A DNA stretch of 64,000 nt from Ignavibacteriales bacterium (GCA_016700155.1 CP065001.1:434001-498000); one strand, 5' to 3'; numbered from the stretch's first letter, positions 7,410 through 16,776 are shown. Notes: a model not told the origin generated them from the sequence alone. A program made the numbers and translations.

Positions 7410-9173
7410 ATGAAGAATTTCGTCCTAATTATTTTACAAATGGCAACTGTTGCCGGAATACTAGCTGCACAAAATAAAATTGAAGCTAACTGGATAACCA
7501 GGTTTGAAAACTCCGGTTATGTCTCCACGTCAGGTTATAATGAAACGATGAAATATTTTCAGCAGCTTGATGATAACTCAGACTATGCAAAGTTATTTTC
7601 GTTTGGAACATCACCGCAGGCAAGAGATCTGAAATTTTTTGCGATCACAAAACAAAAAGAATTTGATCCGGCGGCATTTAAATCATCAGGTAAGCCGACT
7701 TTATTAATTATCAACGGAATTCATTCAGGTGAAATTGAGGGTAAAGATGCTTCAATGCTTTTGCTCAGAGAAATTCTCATCACAAAAGAAAAAGAAAATC
7801 TTCTTGATAAACTTAACATTATTGTAATCCCTATTTTTTCAGTTGATGCTCACGAAAGAATAAGTAAGTACAACAGGATAAATCAAAACGGACCTGAAGA
7901 AATGGGATGGAGAACCACATCTCAAAATTATAATCTTAACCGCGACTGGCTAAAAGCAGATGCACTTGAAATGCAGTATATGCTTCAGCTAATTTCCAAA
8001 TGGCTGCCTGATTTTATTGTTGATACACACACAACCGACGGCGCGGATTATCAATACACCATCACGTATGCTGTTGAACATTTTGCGAATATTTATTCCG
8101 GCACAGCAAAATTTCTGGATAATAAATTTGTTCCCTTTCTAACGAAGGAAGTTGAACAAAATGATTATCTGATTTTTCCTTATGTGGCTTTTAAAGATTG
8201 GTCAAAAGGTTTTGAGTCGGGTGTTTCTGATTACGCGGCGACACCGAGATTCTCAACCGGTTATGCTGCAATTCAGAACAGACCAGCTTTGCTTGTTGAA
8301 ACTCACATGATGAAACCATATAAGGATAGGGTATTCTCTACAAAAGTAGTTCTCGAAACAGTAATGAGATTCATGAACGACAATGCTGATGAACTCATCA
8401 ACCTCAACAAAGAAGCTGATGTTCAGTCAATAGAAAATTTCAGCAAGGAGAAAAAATATTTTCCTGTTGCTTTAAAATCGACGGATAAATTTTCGGAGAG
8501 ACCATTTAAAGGATTTAAGTTCTATACTGATTCTTCATCAATCTCCGGCGGATCAAAATTAGTTTACACAAACGAGAAACAAACTTTTAACATCAGGTTC
8601 TATAATGATGTTGTCTCTTCTGATTCTGTGCAGCTTCCGTCTGCATACTTAATTCCTAAAGAATTTAGTTACTTAGTTGACAGGTTAAAACTTCATGGTG
8701 TTGAAGCAGAAACTTTGACTGAAAATAAAACTATGGAAGTTACACGCTACAGGTTTAAGAATATAAAATTATCTTCAGCTTCAAATGAAGGAAGACAAAG
8801 AGTTGGGTTTGACTATGATACCTTTTCTGAAAAAGTAAACGTTCCGGCAGGAACTTACATCATCAGAACAGACCAGAGAACATTAAGAGTAATTGCCCAC
8901 GCGCTTGAACCAAGGTCAGATGACTCATTTGTTAAATGGGGATTTATGAATTCCATCTTTGAACAGAAGGAATATTTTGAAAGTTACGTTATGGAAAAAG
9001 TGGCTGAGCAAATGTTGAAAGATGATCCTCAACTGAAAAAAGAATTTGAAAAGTTGCTCAACGAAAATGAAGAGTTCAGAAGAAATCCGCGTGAACGATT
9101 AAACTTTTTTTATAAACTTTCACCGTACTGGGATAAGCAGTTGAACCTGTACCCGGTTATGCGGATTGAGTAA
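7410..9173 (+). CDS. M14-family zinc carboxypeptidase-like protein, secreted
   Basis: A 587-residue peptidase of the M14 (carboxypeptidase A-like) clan. An N-terminal signal peptide (about 1-20, ending GILAAQ) indicates export. The zinc motif is H105-S-G-E108 in GIHSGEIEG. The NYNLNRDW segment carries the substrate-binding Asn-Arg, VDTHTTDGADYQ supplies the second zinc His, and LLVETHMMKPY carries the likely catalytic Glu. The C-terminal ~200 residues form an additional beta-rich domain not typical of classical carboxypeptidases. It probably releases amino acids from peptides or cell-wall fragments outside the cytoplasm. The gene stands alone. The specific substrate is unknown. Confidence 0.85.
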   Translation: MKNFVLIILQMATVAGILAAQNKIEANWITRFENSGYVSTSGYNETMKYFQQLDDNSDYAKLFSFGTSPQARDLKFFAITKQKEFDPAAFKSSGKPTLLIINGIHSGEIEGKDASMLLLREILITKEKENLLDKLNIIVIPIFSVDAHERISKYNRINQNGPEEMGWRTTSQNYNLNRDWLKADALEMQYMLQLISKWLPDFIVDTHTTDGADYQYTITYAVEHFANIYSGTAKFLDNKFVPFLTKEVEQNDYLIFPYVAFKDWSKGFESGVSDYAATPRFSTGYAAIQNRPALLVETHMMKPYKDRVFSTKVVLETVMRFMNDNADELINLNKEADVQSIENFSKEKKYFPVALKSTDKFSERPFKGFKFYTDSSSISGGSKLVYTNEKQTFNIRFYNDVVSSDSVQLPSAYLIPKEFSYLVDRLKLHGVEAETLTENKTMEVTRYRFKNIKLSSASNEGRQRVGFDYDTFSEKVNVPAGTYIIRTDQRTLRVIAHALEPRSDDSFVKWGFMNSIFEQKEYFESYVMEKVAEQMLKDDPQLKKEFEKLLNENEEFRRNPRERLNFFYKLSPYWDKQLNLYPVMRIE

Positions 9174-9202
9174 ATAATTCGTGCTTTGTATAATATTTAG
9201 TG

Positions 9203-9324
9203 GTGTCCTAATTTCACTATTATATTCAAATTGCCAATCTGTCATTCTGAATTTATTTCAGAACCTTCTTAGTTTAATAGATCCCGAAACAAGTGCGGGA
9301 TGACAAAATGTGAAATTAGGACAC
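9203..9324. repeat. MITE-like element: 15-bp terminal inverted repeats around a GTCAT hairpin
   Basis: GTGTCCTAATTTCAC (9203-9217) and its exact reverse complement (9310-9324) bracket 92 bp. Inside, GTCAT at 9241 pairs with ATGAC ending at 9304. TCTGAA/TTCAGA and CCCG/CGGG make two further hairpins, so the whole can fold as a cruciform. There is no coding potential. It sits between two + strand genes. The inner part belongs to the same hairpin family as the elements at 16811, 18321 and 28894. Confidence 0.75.
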
Positions 9325-9398
9325 TACCAATCTTTTACTTCCTTTGAGATTGCGCAAACATTTTTCTAAGTTGCGATAAACATTATTGACAAATACAA

Positions 9399-10196
9399 AT
9401 GAACATTCATCCGACAGCAGTAATTGAATCAACAGTAAAACTAGGCAGCAATGTAGAAGTTGGTGCACACGCGGTAATCAAGGGCGATGTTGAGATTGGG
9501 GATAACAGCATCATCAAGGATAACTCAACTATCTACGGACCATTGAAGATGGGCACAGGCAACATCATTCATCCGGGAGTTGTATTGGGAAATGTTAGCC
9601 AGGATTTAAAATACAAAGGTGAAGCTTCGCAGGTGATAATCGGTGATAACAATTCAATTCGTGAATGTGTCACCATTCACCAGGGAACAAGTTCAAATAA
9701 AGGAAAAACGATTGTCGGAAATAACAATCTGCTGATGGCTTACACACACGTTGCTCATGATTGCGCTCTCGGCAGTAATATTATCATAGCAAACGGAACA
9801 CAGCTTGCCGGACATGTTCACATAGATGATTTTGCTTACATAGGCGGACTTGTTGGCGTTCACCAGTTTACGACTATCGGGAAAAACTGTTTAATAGGAT
9901 TTATGAGCCGGATAAATAAAGATGTTCCACCGTTTGTAACTGTTGAAGGAAATCCTTCAAAAGAAAGATTCATTAATGTGATTGGGCTGAAAAGAAAAAA
10001 TTATTCCCCTGATGAAATTTTACTTTTGAAAAAGGCTTTCAATATTTTATTCCTCAGCGGTAAAACGTTGAAAGAAAAACAATCATTGTTAAGCACTGAA
10101 GAATTTAAAAATGATATTCACGTAAAAGAATTGTTGGATTCAGTGCTGGCAAGTGCGCGTGGAAAAAACGGCAGGGCATTAGAAGCTTTTAGATAA
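9399..10196 (+). CDS. Acyl-ACP--UDP-GlcNAc O-acyltransferase paralogue (LpxA-like)
   Basis: A 265-residue left-handed beta-helix acyltransferase built of hexapeptide repeats. It follows LpxA closely: NVSQDLKYKGE, IRECVTIHQGT, catalytic His120 in THVAHDC (equivalent to E. coli His125), and a C-terminal helical region after GNPSKERFINVIGLKR. LpxA moves a 3-hydroxyacyl chain onto UDP-GlcNAc as the first step of lipid A synthesis. This is the second lpxA in the window; the other, at 42320, sits in the lipid A operon. Here the acyl-ruler position (E. coli Gly173) is Phe168, which should favour a shorter chain. It is alone, with no lpxC or lpxD neighbour. It may modify a different sugar nucleotide. 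Confidence 0.85.
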   Translation: MNIHPTAVIESTVKLGSNVEVGAHAVIKGDVEIGDNSIIKDNSTIYGPLKMGTGNIIHPGVVLGNVSQDLKYKGEASQVIIGDNNSIRECVTIHQGTSSNKGKTIVGNNNLLMAYTHVAHDCALGSNIIIANGTQLAGHVHIDDFAYIGGLVGVHQFTTIGKNCLIGFMSRINKDVPPFVTVEGNPSKERFINVIGLKRKNYSPDEILLLKKAFNILFLSGKTLKEKQSLLSTEEFKNDIHVKELLDSVLASARGKNGRALEAFR

Positions 10197-10424
10197 AATT
10201 CTCTCTTTAAATAAAGTTAATTATTACGTTGACAATCGTTCAGGATTGATTTAAAATTCTGATAGAATTTTGGCTGTGGCTGAAATGAAAATCAGAAAAC
10301 ACATCCTGCATTCATTCCCTCACCGATTAAATCGCATCCGCAGAACAGTACCAAATTCAAATCTTACTAAAGACATAATTCCTAACTCAAAACTATTAAT
10401 TCATAACTATCACTGGGGTTTGCT

Positions 10425-10880
10425 ATGAAAACATTTAAGACTTTCATTCTCGTCATTCCTCTTCTGATACTATTACCGGATTTAAACATTGCCCAGGATA
10501 TCAAAATCCACGAATTGATCGGCAAAAAGAAATCCGAGCTTGTAAAAAAATACGGGAATCCTGTTCACCAGGATAACAGCAACCCGAATATCATTTGTAT
10601 GTTCTTTAAATCTAAATCTGCAAGTATAATTTTTGTGTCTGACAAAGATGGTGTCTTTCAGGCGGAAGCTACAGCATCGTATGATTCAGAATCATCGGCA
10701 AGAAAACAAATTGATAATTTTATTTCTTCGTCGATGGAAAAAGAATACAGTGTTGATACGGTTACAACATCTGATTTCAGGCTTCATAAACATGGTGTAA
10801 AAGTTGAACTGCAGATTGCTGAGAATAAATTGTCAAAGCAATATGATATAAAAGTTAAAGCGAACAGAACTGAAGAGTAG
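10425..10880 (+). CDS. Small exported protein, BamE/SmpA-like pattern
   Basis: A 151-residue protein with a clear signal peptide (about 1-23, ending NIAQD). The mature N-terminus IHELIGKKKSELVKKYGNP resembles the start of BamE/OmlA-type domains, in which a short helix precedes a conserved GxP turn. The rest is a small alpha/beta domain. It is not a lipoprotein, since no lipobox Cys is present. It is probably periplasmic, with role unknown. The gap of about 230 bp before it holds no gene that I can see. Confidence 0.6.
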   Translation: MKTFKTFILVIPLLILLPDLNIAQDIKIHELIGKKKSELVKKYGNPVHQDNSNPNIICMFFKSKSASIIFVSDKDGVFQAEATASYDSESSARKQIDNFISSSMEKEYSVDTVTTSDFRLHKHGVKVELQIAENKLSKQYDIKVKANRTEE

Positions 10881-10953
10881 ATAATTTATTCTGATAAACA
10901 GTTTTGACTGATTTATATTGCGCCCGAAATATTTCTAACAAAATAAAAAAATT

Positions 10954-11268
10954 ATGAACTCTGAAGAATTTATTTATCTGTGGAAATTTTCCGTTCTCGC
11001 CGGGAAACAGAATGAATTTGAAAAACTTTACGGTGCTGATGGGGAATGGGTAGAACTTTTCAAAAAGCATCCGGGATATATTTCAACACAACTTTTGAAG
11101 AGCACGGAGTCGGAATTCACCTATGTAACAATTGATCGCTGGAAGTCCAAAGAAGATATGGAGGATTTTAAGTTAAAGTTTAAAAATGAATTTGAGGCAT
11201 TAGACAAAAAAGGAGAATTATTAACTGATAACGAAAAATTTATTGGTGATTTTATTATAGTTGGGTGA
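10954..11268 (+). CDS. Antibiotic biosynthesis monooxygenase (ABM)-domain protein
   Basis: A 104-residue protein of ferredoxin-like fold, with the ABM pattern: an N-terminal strand FIYLWKFSVLAGKQNEFE, then HPGYISTQLLKS, then the strand TYVTIDRWKSKEDMEDF. The family covers small cofactor-free monooxygenases and haem- or stress-related dimeric proteins. No substrate can be assigned. It is cytoplasmic. No Shine-Dalgarno is seen upstream of the ATG. Confidence 0.7.
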   Translation: MNSEEFIYLWKFSVLAGKQNEFEKLYGADGEWVELFKKHPGYISTQLLKSTESEFTYVTIDRWKSKEDMEDFKLKFKNEFEALDKKGELLTDNEKFIGDFIIVG

Positions 11269-11323
11269 AAAGTTTCTCCTTATCTTGATACACGAAATAA
11301 AAATACTTTGGGGGTTTCACAAT

Positions 11324-11902
11324 ATGAACTTGAAAAATCGATTCTCTGCTTCATCGCTTGGAATATTTCTTACCATTTTTTCTTCATTCAATTTTTGTCA
11401 AACAGATATAACCAAAGATTTCCCACAGGACAGAACATACTCAAGATTCAGATTTGCAACCGGACTATCAATTTTATATGAAGATATAGAATTCGAATCA
11501 GGATTATCATTTAATCCATCATTTTTATTTGCATTTAGGCATAGCTTGTTAAACCTGTCTAGCAATCCGGTTGATGCAGACTTTGCGTTTGAAACAGGCG
11601 TTAAAATTTTAATCGTAGATCACAACAAATCGTCAGCAATAGCTCTCCCGTTCATAAAAGCAAACCCTGATATCTATCTAGTAGAAAATTTTTTTATGGG
11701 AATCAGCACGGGATTAATGTTCTCATTTTATTCGGGTGAATCGAATTTCTTTTGGCCTTTCGCCGGTATGAATTTTTTGATTCTGTCTAAGCTAAATGAA
11801 AATATATTTTTTGAGTTTGAATTCGGGACGGACATAATCGCAATTCCTGATGGTGATGGTCTTTTAATGTTATATTTCAATATTGGTTTTGGGTTCAAAT
11901 AG
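11324..11902 (+). CDS. Predicted outer-membrane beta-barrel protein, unknown
   Basis: About 192 residues from the ATG at 11324. An in-frame start at 11261 would overlap the previous gene and hide the signal peptide, so the later start is preferred. The N-terminus (SLGIFLTIFSSFNFCQ) is an export signal. The mature part alternates aromatic and polar residues in amphipathic strands (RFRFATGLSILYEDIEF, FFMGISTGLMFSFYSG, FFEFEFGTDIIAI) and ends in a strand-like LMLYFNIGFGFK. This is typical of small outer-membrane barrels. No named family was recognised. Confidence 0.6.
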   Translation: MNLKNRFSASSLGIFLTIFSSFNFCQTDITKDFPQDRTYSRFRFATGLSILYEDIEFESGLSFNPSFLFAFRHSLLNLSSNPVDADFAFETGVKILIVDHNKSSAIALPFIKANPDIYLVENFFMGISTGLMFSFYSGESNFFWPFAGMNFLILSKLNENIFFEFEFGTDIIAIPDGDGLLMLYFNIGFGFK

Positions 11903-11955
11903 AAATTGAGTTAATTAAATTTGTAAGTATCATCAAAACTATTTAAGAGGGATTT

Positions 11956-12522
11956 ATGCATAGAGATCTCCCAACCTATGAAGAACTGTTAAAAATATTT
12001 TCTTCCGAAAAACTTAAACCGCTAAGGATAATTACGCTTGCATTATGCCTTGGGGTTCTTGCCTTTTTTGTTGTCATTATGATTCTGTATTACACTCAAT
12101 ATGGATCAGGGGCGGACAACAGCAGCACGGAAATGTTGGAAATTCTTTTGATGGTTGTAATGGTTGCAACAGTCACACTCTTAGCAATATTGTTTTTAGC
12201 CGGAGATAGAATTTTTGCCGGGATGGTTAAAGTTAGAAAATTCACTGCAGCCGATATTTCAAATCCTGAATCCAGGTCAATATTAAGTCTGATAACTACT
12301 TTTACAATTATAAGACTTGCCATGTTTGAAGGTGTGTCTTTTTTTGGATTAATAACTTTATTGCTTAGTGTGCTTGGAGGTGTATTAGATACAAAACCGG
12401 TTTTCTGGCTTTCAATTCTTCCAATATTATTTATGTTTTTTTATGCGTTTATAATTTTCCCGACCAGTGAAAGAGTCGCACAACTTGTGCAGGATAAAAT
12501 CTATCCGTTAATAGAAGAATAA
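11956..12522 (+). CDS. Four-helix inner-membrane protein, unknown
   Basis: A 188-residue protein with four hydrophobic segments (about 24-46, 66-86, 117-140 and 150-168) and a charged cytoplasmic N-terminus of roughly 20 residues. The Shine-Dalgarno GAGGG is well placed before the ATG. I recognise no family or catalytic motif. It lies 54 bp after the barrel protein on the same strand and may share its transcript. Confidence 0.65.
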   Translation: MHRDLPTYEELLKIFSSEKLKPLRIITLALCLGVLAFFVVIMILYYTQYGSGADNSSTEMLEILLMVVMVATVTLLAILFLAGDRIFAGMVKVRKFTAADISNPESRSILSLITTFTIIRLAMFEGVSFFGLITLLLSVLGGVLDTKPVFWLSILPILFMFFYAFIIFPTSERVAQLVQDKIYPLIEE

Positions 12523-12610
12523 AATTAAGATTGAGAGTTCCTTACTAAATTAAAGTATATTTTAACCGATGATATAATGAATAAGTGTTTTTGTTTTAAA
12601 TGAGTAAATA

Positions 12611-13804
12611 ATGGAATCAATAAAAGAGATATTCAGAATAGGTTACGGTCCATCAAGCAGCCATACAATGGGTCCGCGTAAAGCTGCGGAGATATTCAAA
12701 TCAAAATTTTCTGATGCAAAATATTTTGAAGCGACTTTGTACGGCAGTCTTGCTGCAACGGGAAAAGGACATCAAACGGATAAAGCAATAACCGAAGCGC
12801 TTGCCCCGGCAGAAGTAATTATCAACTGGAAACCTGAAACATTTCTTCCGCTTCATCCCAACGGATTATTAATAGAAGCTTTTGATACGGATAAAAAGAA
12901 AATTAGTGAATGGACAGTTTACAGTGTCGGCGGCGGAAAAATAACAGACTTTACTTCAGACGAATCTGAAAATAAAGTCTATGAATTATCGACAATGAAA
13001 GAATTAATTTCATGGACAAAAAAGACGGGAAGAGGTTTCTGGGAGTATGTCGAAGAATGTGAAGGCAAAGAGATCTATTCCTATCTTGCTGAAGTATGGG
13101 ATACAATGCTCGATTCAATTAAACGCGGCATAGATACAGAAGGAATATTGCCGGGAGGTTTAGCTTTGAGCAGAAAGGCATCCGCATATTATGTTAAAGC
13201 AAAAAATTTCAGCGGTTCATTGAAAAGTAAAACGCTTACGTTTTCTTACGCACTCGCGGTCGCTGAAGAAAATGCTGCGGGAGGAAAAATAGTCACAGCT
13301 CCGACGTGCGGTTCATCGGGTGTAGTTCCAGCACTGTTAAAATATTTGCGCGATAGTTTTGATTTTTCTGATCAAAAAATATTACGCGCACTTGCAACTG
13401 CAGGACTTGTTGGCAACATAGTAAAAGAGAACGCTTCAATTTCAGGCGCAAAAGTTGGATGCCAGGGAGAAATAGGAACAGCCTGCGCAATGGCTGCTGC
13501 AGCCGCTGCACAGCTTCTCGGCGGCACTCCTTCTCAAATTGAATACGCCGCCGAAATGGGAATTGAACATCATCTCGGTTTAACATGTGATCCGATTAAC
13601 GGACTTGTGCAGGTGCCTTGTATTGAACGAAATGCATTCGCTGCAGAGCGTGCATTAAACACTGCAACGTTTGCATTGTTATCTGACGGACGGCATTTGG
13701 TTTCATTTGATAAAATTGTAAAGACGATGAATCAGACTGGTCATGACCTTCCACATATTTATAAAGAGACCTCTGAAGGCGGAATGGCTTTGCTGGATAT
13801 TTAA
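12611..13804 (+). CDS. sdaA: L-serine ammonia-lyase (iron-sulfur type), single chain
   Basis: A 397-residue L-serine dehydratase converting L-serine to pyruvate and ammonia. The N-terminal beta domain carries the GPSSSHTMGPRKAA motif. The C-terminal alpha domain carries APTCGSSGVVPALL, SGAKVGCQGEIGTACAMA and TCDPINGLVQVPCIERNA, whose cysteines are expected to hold the 4Fe-4S cluster acting as Lewis acid (no PLP). Alpha and beta parts are fused in one chain, as in E. coli SdaA, but it is somewhat shorter. The next gene, a PLP decarboxylase, starts 34 bp downstream, so the pair is probably an operon. Confidence 0.92.
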   Translation: MESIKEIFRIGYGPSSSHTMGPRKAAEIFKSKFSDAKYFEATLYGSLAATGKGHQTDKAITEALAPAEVIINWKPETFLPLHPNGLLIEAFDTDKKKISEWTVYSVGGGKITDFTSDESENKVYELSTMKELISWTKKTGRGFWEYVEECEGKEIYSYLAEVWDTMLDSIKRGIDTEGILPGGLALSRKASAYYVKAKNFSGSLKSKTLTFSYALAVAEENAAGGKIVTAPTCGSSGVVPALLKYLRDSFDFSDQKILRALATAGLVGNIVKENASISGAKVGCQGEIGTACAMAAAAAAQLLGGTPSQIEYAAEMGIEHHLGLTCDPINGLVQVPCIERNAFAAERALNTATFALLSDGRHLVSFDKIVKTMNQTGHDLPHIYKETSEGGMALLDI

Positions 13805-13837
13805 ATATTTTTCATTTCTAAAATTATTGAATTATAA

Positions 13838-15184
13838 ATGGTCACACTCAATTCAGACTCTCAAAAAGTTTTTAATGAACTTGTAGATAAACTTTCCAAA
13901 GGTTTTTCCGATTTGCCAGATGCAACATTATCATTTGATGATCCGGGAAAAATTTTAAGTGTGCTGAATACCGTTTCTGAAAAACTTCACGACAATTATC
14001 CATACTTCCATCCGTTATATGCAGGACAAATGCTTAAACCTCCGCATCCTGTTGCACGAATGGCTTATTCACTTGCGATGTTCATTAATCCAAATAATCA
14101 TGCACTCGATGGCGGAAGAGCAAGTTCGCAAATGGAAAAAGAAGCAGTGCAGGAAATTGCTTCAATGTTCGGATGGAAAAATTATCTTGGACACCTTACT
14201 GGCGGTGGTACAATGGCGAACCTTGAAGCATTGTGGGTCGCGGGTCAAATAAATCCCGGCAAAAAAATACTTGCGTCAGAACAAGCGCATTATACACATA
14301 ACAGAATAAGTAAAGTCCTTCACTTAGATTTTGAATCAGTTGAATGTGATGGTACGGGAAGAATGAATATTAATTCTCTTGAGAAAAAATTATCCGAAGG
14401 TAATGTAGGGGCTGTGGTAGTTACAATGGGAACCACAGCTACAGGTTCGATTGATCCGTTAAAAGAAATTCTTGAATTAAAAAAGAAATATAACTTCAGA
14501 ATTCATGCAGACGCGGCATACGGCGGTTATTTTGTTTTGAGTGATATTCTATCCGAAGAGACAAAAAGAAATTATGAATTAATAACTGAAGTCGATTCAA
14601 TCGTAATTGATCCTCACAAACACGGCTTGCAGCCTTACGGATGCGGGTGTGTGTTATTCAATGATCCTTCTGTTGGGAAATTTTATAAACACGATTCGCC
14701 TTATACATATTTCAGTTCTGAAGAATTACACCTTGGTGAAATCAGTCTTGAATGTTCTCGTCCCGGCGCCAGCGCTGTGGCTTTGTGGGCTACACAAAAA
14801 CTTTTTCCTCTTATAAGGGAGGGTGAGTTTTCATCAATGCTTGATAAATGCCGAAATGCAGCTTTGAAATTATATTCTCTTTTAAAGAATGATGAAAAGT
14901 TCGTCACAGCATTTGAACCAGAACTTGATATTGTGATATGGATTCCTAAAACTAATTCACTAAGTGAATCATCAATATTTTCTAAAAAGATCTTTGATGA
15001 GGCTGCAAAAAAAAATCTCCATCTTGCATTAGCTGAATTACCTTCAAAGTTTTTTGATTTAGAACCGGCGGGAATGAAAAAAGATAAAGAAACTGTAACC
15101 TGTCTTCGTTCTGTTCTTATGAAGCCGGAACATTTGGAATGGGTCGATGAGATTTACAGGATACTTTGTAATTCCTTAAAGTGA
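13838..15184 (+). CDS. Group II PLP-dependent amino acid decarboxylase
   Basis: A 448-residue fold-type I PLP enzyme of the glutamate/tyrosine/aromatic/diaminobutyrate decarboxylase group. Key features are the HADAAYGGYF motif (Asp binding the pyridine nitrogen), Lys261 in DPHKHGLQPYGCG as the Schiff-base lysine, and TGGGTMANLEAL near residue 125 for phosphate binding. The reaction is removal of the alpha-carboxylate from an L-amino acid. The substrate cannot be read from sequence. It follows serine dehydratase by 34 bp, which hints at amino acid catabolism or an amine product linked to serine. The length is normal for the family. Confidence 0.85.
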   Translation: MVTLNSDSQKVFNELVDKLSKGFSDLPDATLSFDDPGKILSVLNTVSEKLHDNYPYFHPLYAGQMLKPPHPVARMAYSLAMFINPNNHALDGGRASSQMEKEAVQEIASMFGWKNYLGHLTGGGTMANLEALWVAGQINPGKKILASEQAHYTHNRISKVLHLDFESVECDGTGRMNINSLEKKLSEGNVGAVVVTMGTTATGSIDPLKEILELKKKYNFRIHADAAYGGYFVLSDILSEETKRNYELITEVDSIVIDPHKHGLQPYGCGCVLFNDPSVGKFYKHDSPYTYFSSEELHLGEISLECSRPGASAVALWATQKLFPLIREGEFSSMLDKCRNAALKLYSLLKNDEKFVTAFEPELDIVIWIPKTNSLSESSIFSKKIFDEAAKKNLHLALAELPSKFFDLEPAGMKKDKETVTCLRSVLMKPEHLEWVDEIYRILCNSLK

Positions 15185-15206
15185 ATTTATCGAATACATT
15201 TTTACT

Positions 15207-15232
15207 GTCACACTGAGTGCAGTCGAAGTGTG
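15207..15232. repeat. Intergenic hairpin of the GTCA family
   Basis: CACACT (15209-15214) pairs with AGTGTG (15227-15232) around a GAGTGCAGTCGA loop. It follows the decarboxylase stop by 22 bp and may serve as its terminator. It is a short relative of the elements at 9241, 16811, 18321 and 28894. Confidence 0.5.
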
Positions 15233-15384
15233 AGAGTATGGATTTTTCCTTCACTGAACTTCTTACTCTTTCTCTTATTCATAATCTTTTCCCCTGTGAC
15301 TTAACACAAAAAAAATTGTAAATTATTGTCAAATAATTTTAGCGTTACAAATAACTTCCATCGAAACATTCAGAGGGAGAAAAT

Positions 15385-16776
15385 ATGGATTACAGAATTG
15401 AAACAGATAGTATGGGTTCTATAAAAGTTCCCGCAGATAAATATTACGGCGCACAAACTGCACGTTCATTAATGAATTTTAAAATCGGAGGCGAAACTTT
15501 TCCACGGGAATTAATACGCGCATTCGGTACGTTAAAAAAAGCTGCCGCATTAGTGAACAAAGAACTCGGCATTCTTACTTCAGATAAAGCTGAATTAATC
15601 GTGCAAGCTGCTGATGAAGTTATTGAAGGAAAACTTGATGAACATTTCCCGCTTGTAGTGTGGCAGACAGGAAGCGGTACGCAAACCAACATGAATGTGA
15701 ATGAAGTTATATCCAACCGTGCAATTGAAATCGCAGGCGGAGTAATGGGAAGTAAAAAACCTATTCATCCGAATGATGATGTTAATAAAGCTCAATCGTC
15801 AAATGATACTTTTCCAACCGCAATGCACATCGCTGCAGTCGAAGAAATTTACAGAAGACTTATTCCAATGGTTACAAAACTTCGTGATGCTCTTGAAGAA
15901 AAATCTATTCTCTACAAAAACATTATTAAGATTGGCAGAACACATTTAATGGACGCCACTCCATTAACACTTGGACAGGAGTTTTCCGGTTATGTTCAGC
16001 AATTAACAAATGGACTGGAAAGAATAGATGCATGCCTTCCAAGATTATGTGAACTTGCACTTGGCGGAACCGCTGTTGGAACCGGATTAAATACTCATCC
16101 GTTGTTTGCGATAAAATCCGCGGAAAAAATTTCAATGCTGACAGGCAAACCATTTACCTCGGGAAGAAATAAGTTTGAAGGACTTGCAACTCACGACGCA
16201 CTTGTTGAAACGAGCGGAGTTTTAAAAACACTTGCTGCATCACTAATGAAAATTGCAAATGACATTCGCTGGCTTGGTTCAGGACCGAGATGCGGTCTTG
16301 GTGAACTTCATCTTCCTGAAAATGAACCGGGTTCATCCATCATGCCAGGAAAAGTAAATCCAACTCAATCCGAAGCAATGACAATGGTTTGCGCACAAGT
16401 AATGGGTAATGATGTTGCAGTTAACTTCGGCGGAGCGATGGGAAATTTTGAGTTAAATGTTTTTAAGCCTGTAATAATTTTTAATGTGCTTCAGTCAATA
16501 AGACTAGTTGCAGATGCATGTGAAAGCTTCACAGATAATTGCGTAGTTGGTATTGAAGCAAATGAAATCAATATCAAAAAGCATCTTGATAATTCGCTTA
16601 TGCTTGTCACAGCTTTGAACCCTCACATTGGTTATGACAACGCCGCAAAGGTTGCAAAGAAAGCTCATAAAGAAAATAAAACATTGAAAGAAGCCGCTGT
16701 TGAACTTGGTTTATTAACAGCAGAAAAATTTGATGAAGTAGTTAAACCGGAAAAGATGATTGGACCTGCAAAGTAA
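15385..16776 (+). CDS. fumC: Class II fumarate hydratase
   Basis: A 463-residue fumarase C, interconverting fumarate and L-malate in the TCA cycle without an iron-sulfur cluster. The three conserved regions of the fumarase/aspartase superfamily are present: SGTQTNMNVNEVI, QSSNDTFPTAMH, and the signature GSSIMPGKVNPTQSEA with the catalytic loop serine. The TGRTH-type region appears as KIGRTHLMDATPLTLGQEF. The length matches E. coli FumC (467). The Shine-Dalgarno GAGGGAG sits 8 bp upstream of the ATG. The GSSIMPGKVNP context and overall similarity favour fumarase over aspartase. Confidence 0.93.
   Translation: MDYRIETDSMGSIKVPADKYYGAQTARSLMNFKIGGETFPRELIRAFGTLKKAAALVNKELGILTSDKAELIVQAADEVIEGKLDEHFPLVVWQTGSGTQTNMNVNEVISNRAIEIAGGVMGSKKPIHPNDDVNKAQSSNDTFPTAMHIAAVEEIYRRLIPMVTKLRDALEEKSILYKNIIKIGRTHLMDATPLTLGQEFSGYVQQLTNGLERIDACLPRLCELALGGTAVGTGLNTHPLFAIKSAEKISMLTGKPFTSGRNKFEGLATHDALVETSGVLKTLAASLMKIANDIRWLGSGPRCGLGELHLPENEPGSSIMPGKVNPTQSEAMTMVCAQVMGNDVAVNFGGAMGNFELNVFKPVIIFNVLQSIRLVADACESFTDNCVVGIEANEINIKKHLDNSLMLVTALNPHIGYDNAAKVAKKAHKENKTLKEAAVELGLLTAEKFDEVVKPEKMIGPAK

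Noticed and set aside
11261..11323. Earlier in-frame start for the barrel protein
   Set aside because: It overlaps the ABM gene and puts 21 extra residues before a normal signal peptide; ATG 11324 is preferred.
13293..13586. Minus-strand ORF of 97 codons inside the serine dehydratase gene
   Set aside because: It lies fully inside a conserved enzyme gene, and its Arg/Leu-rich translation reflects the antisense of that gene.
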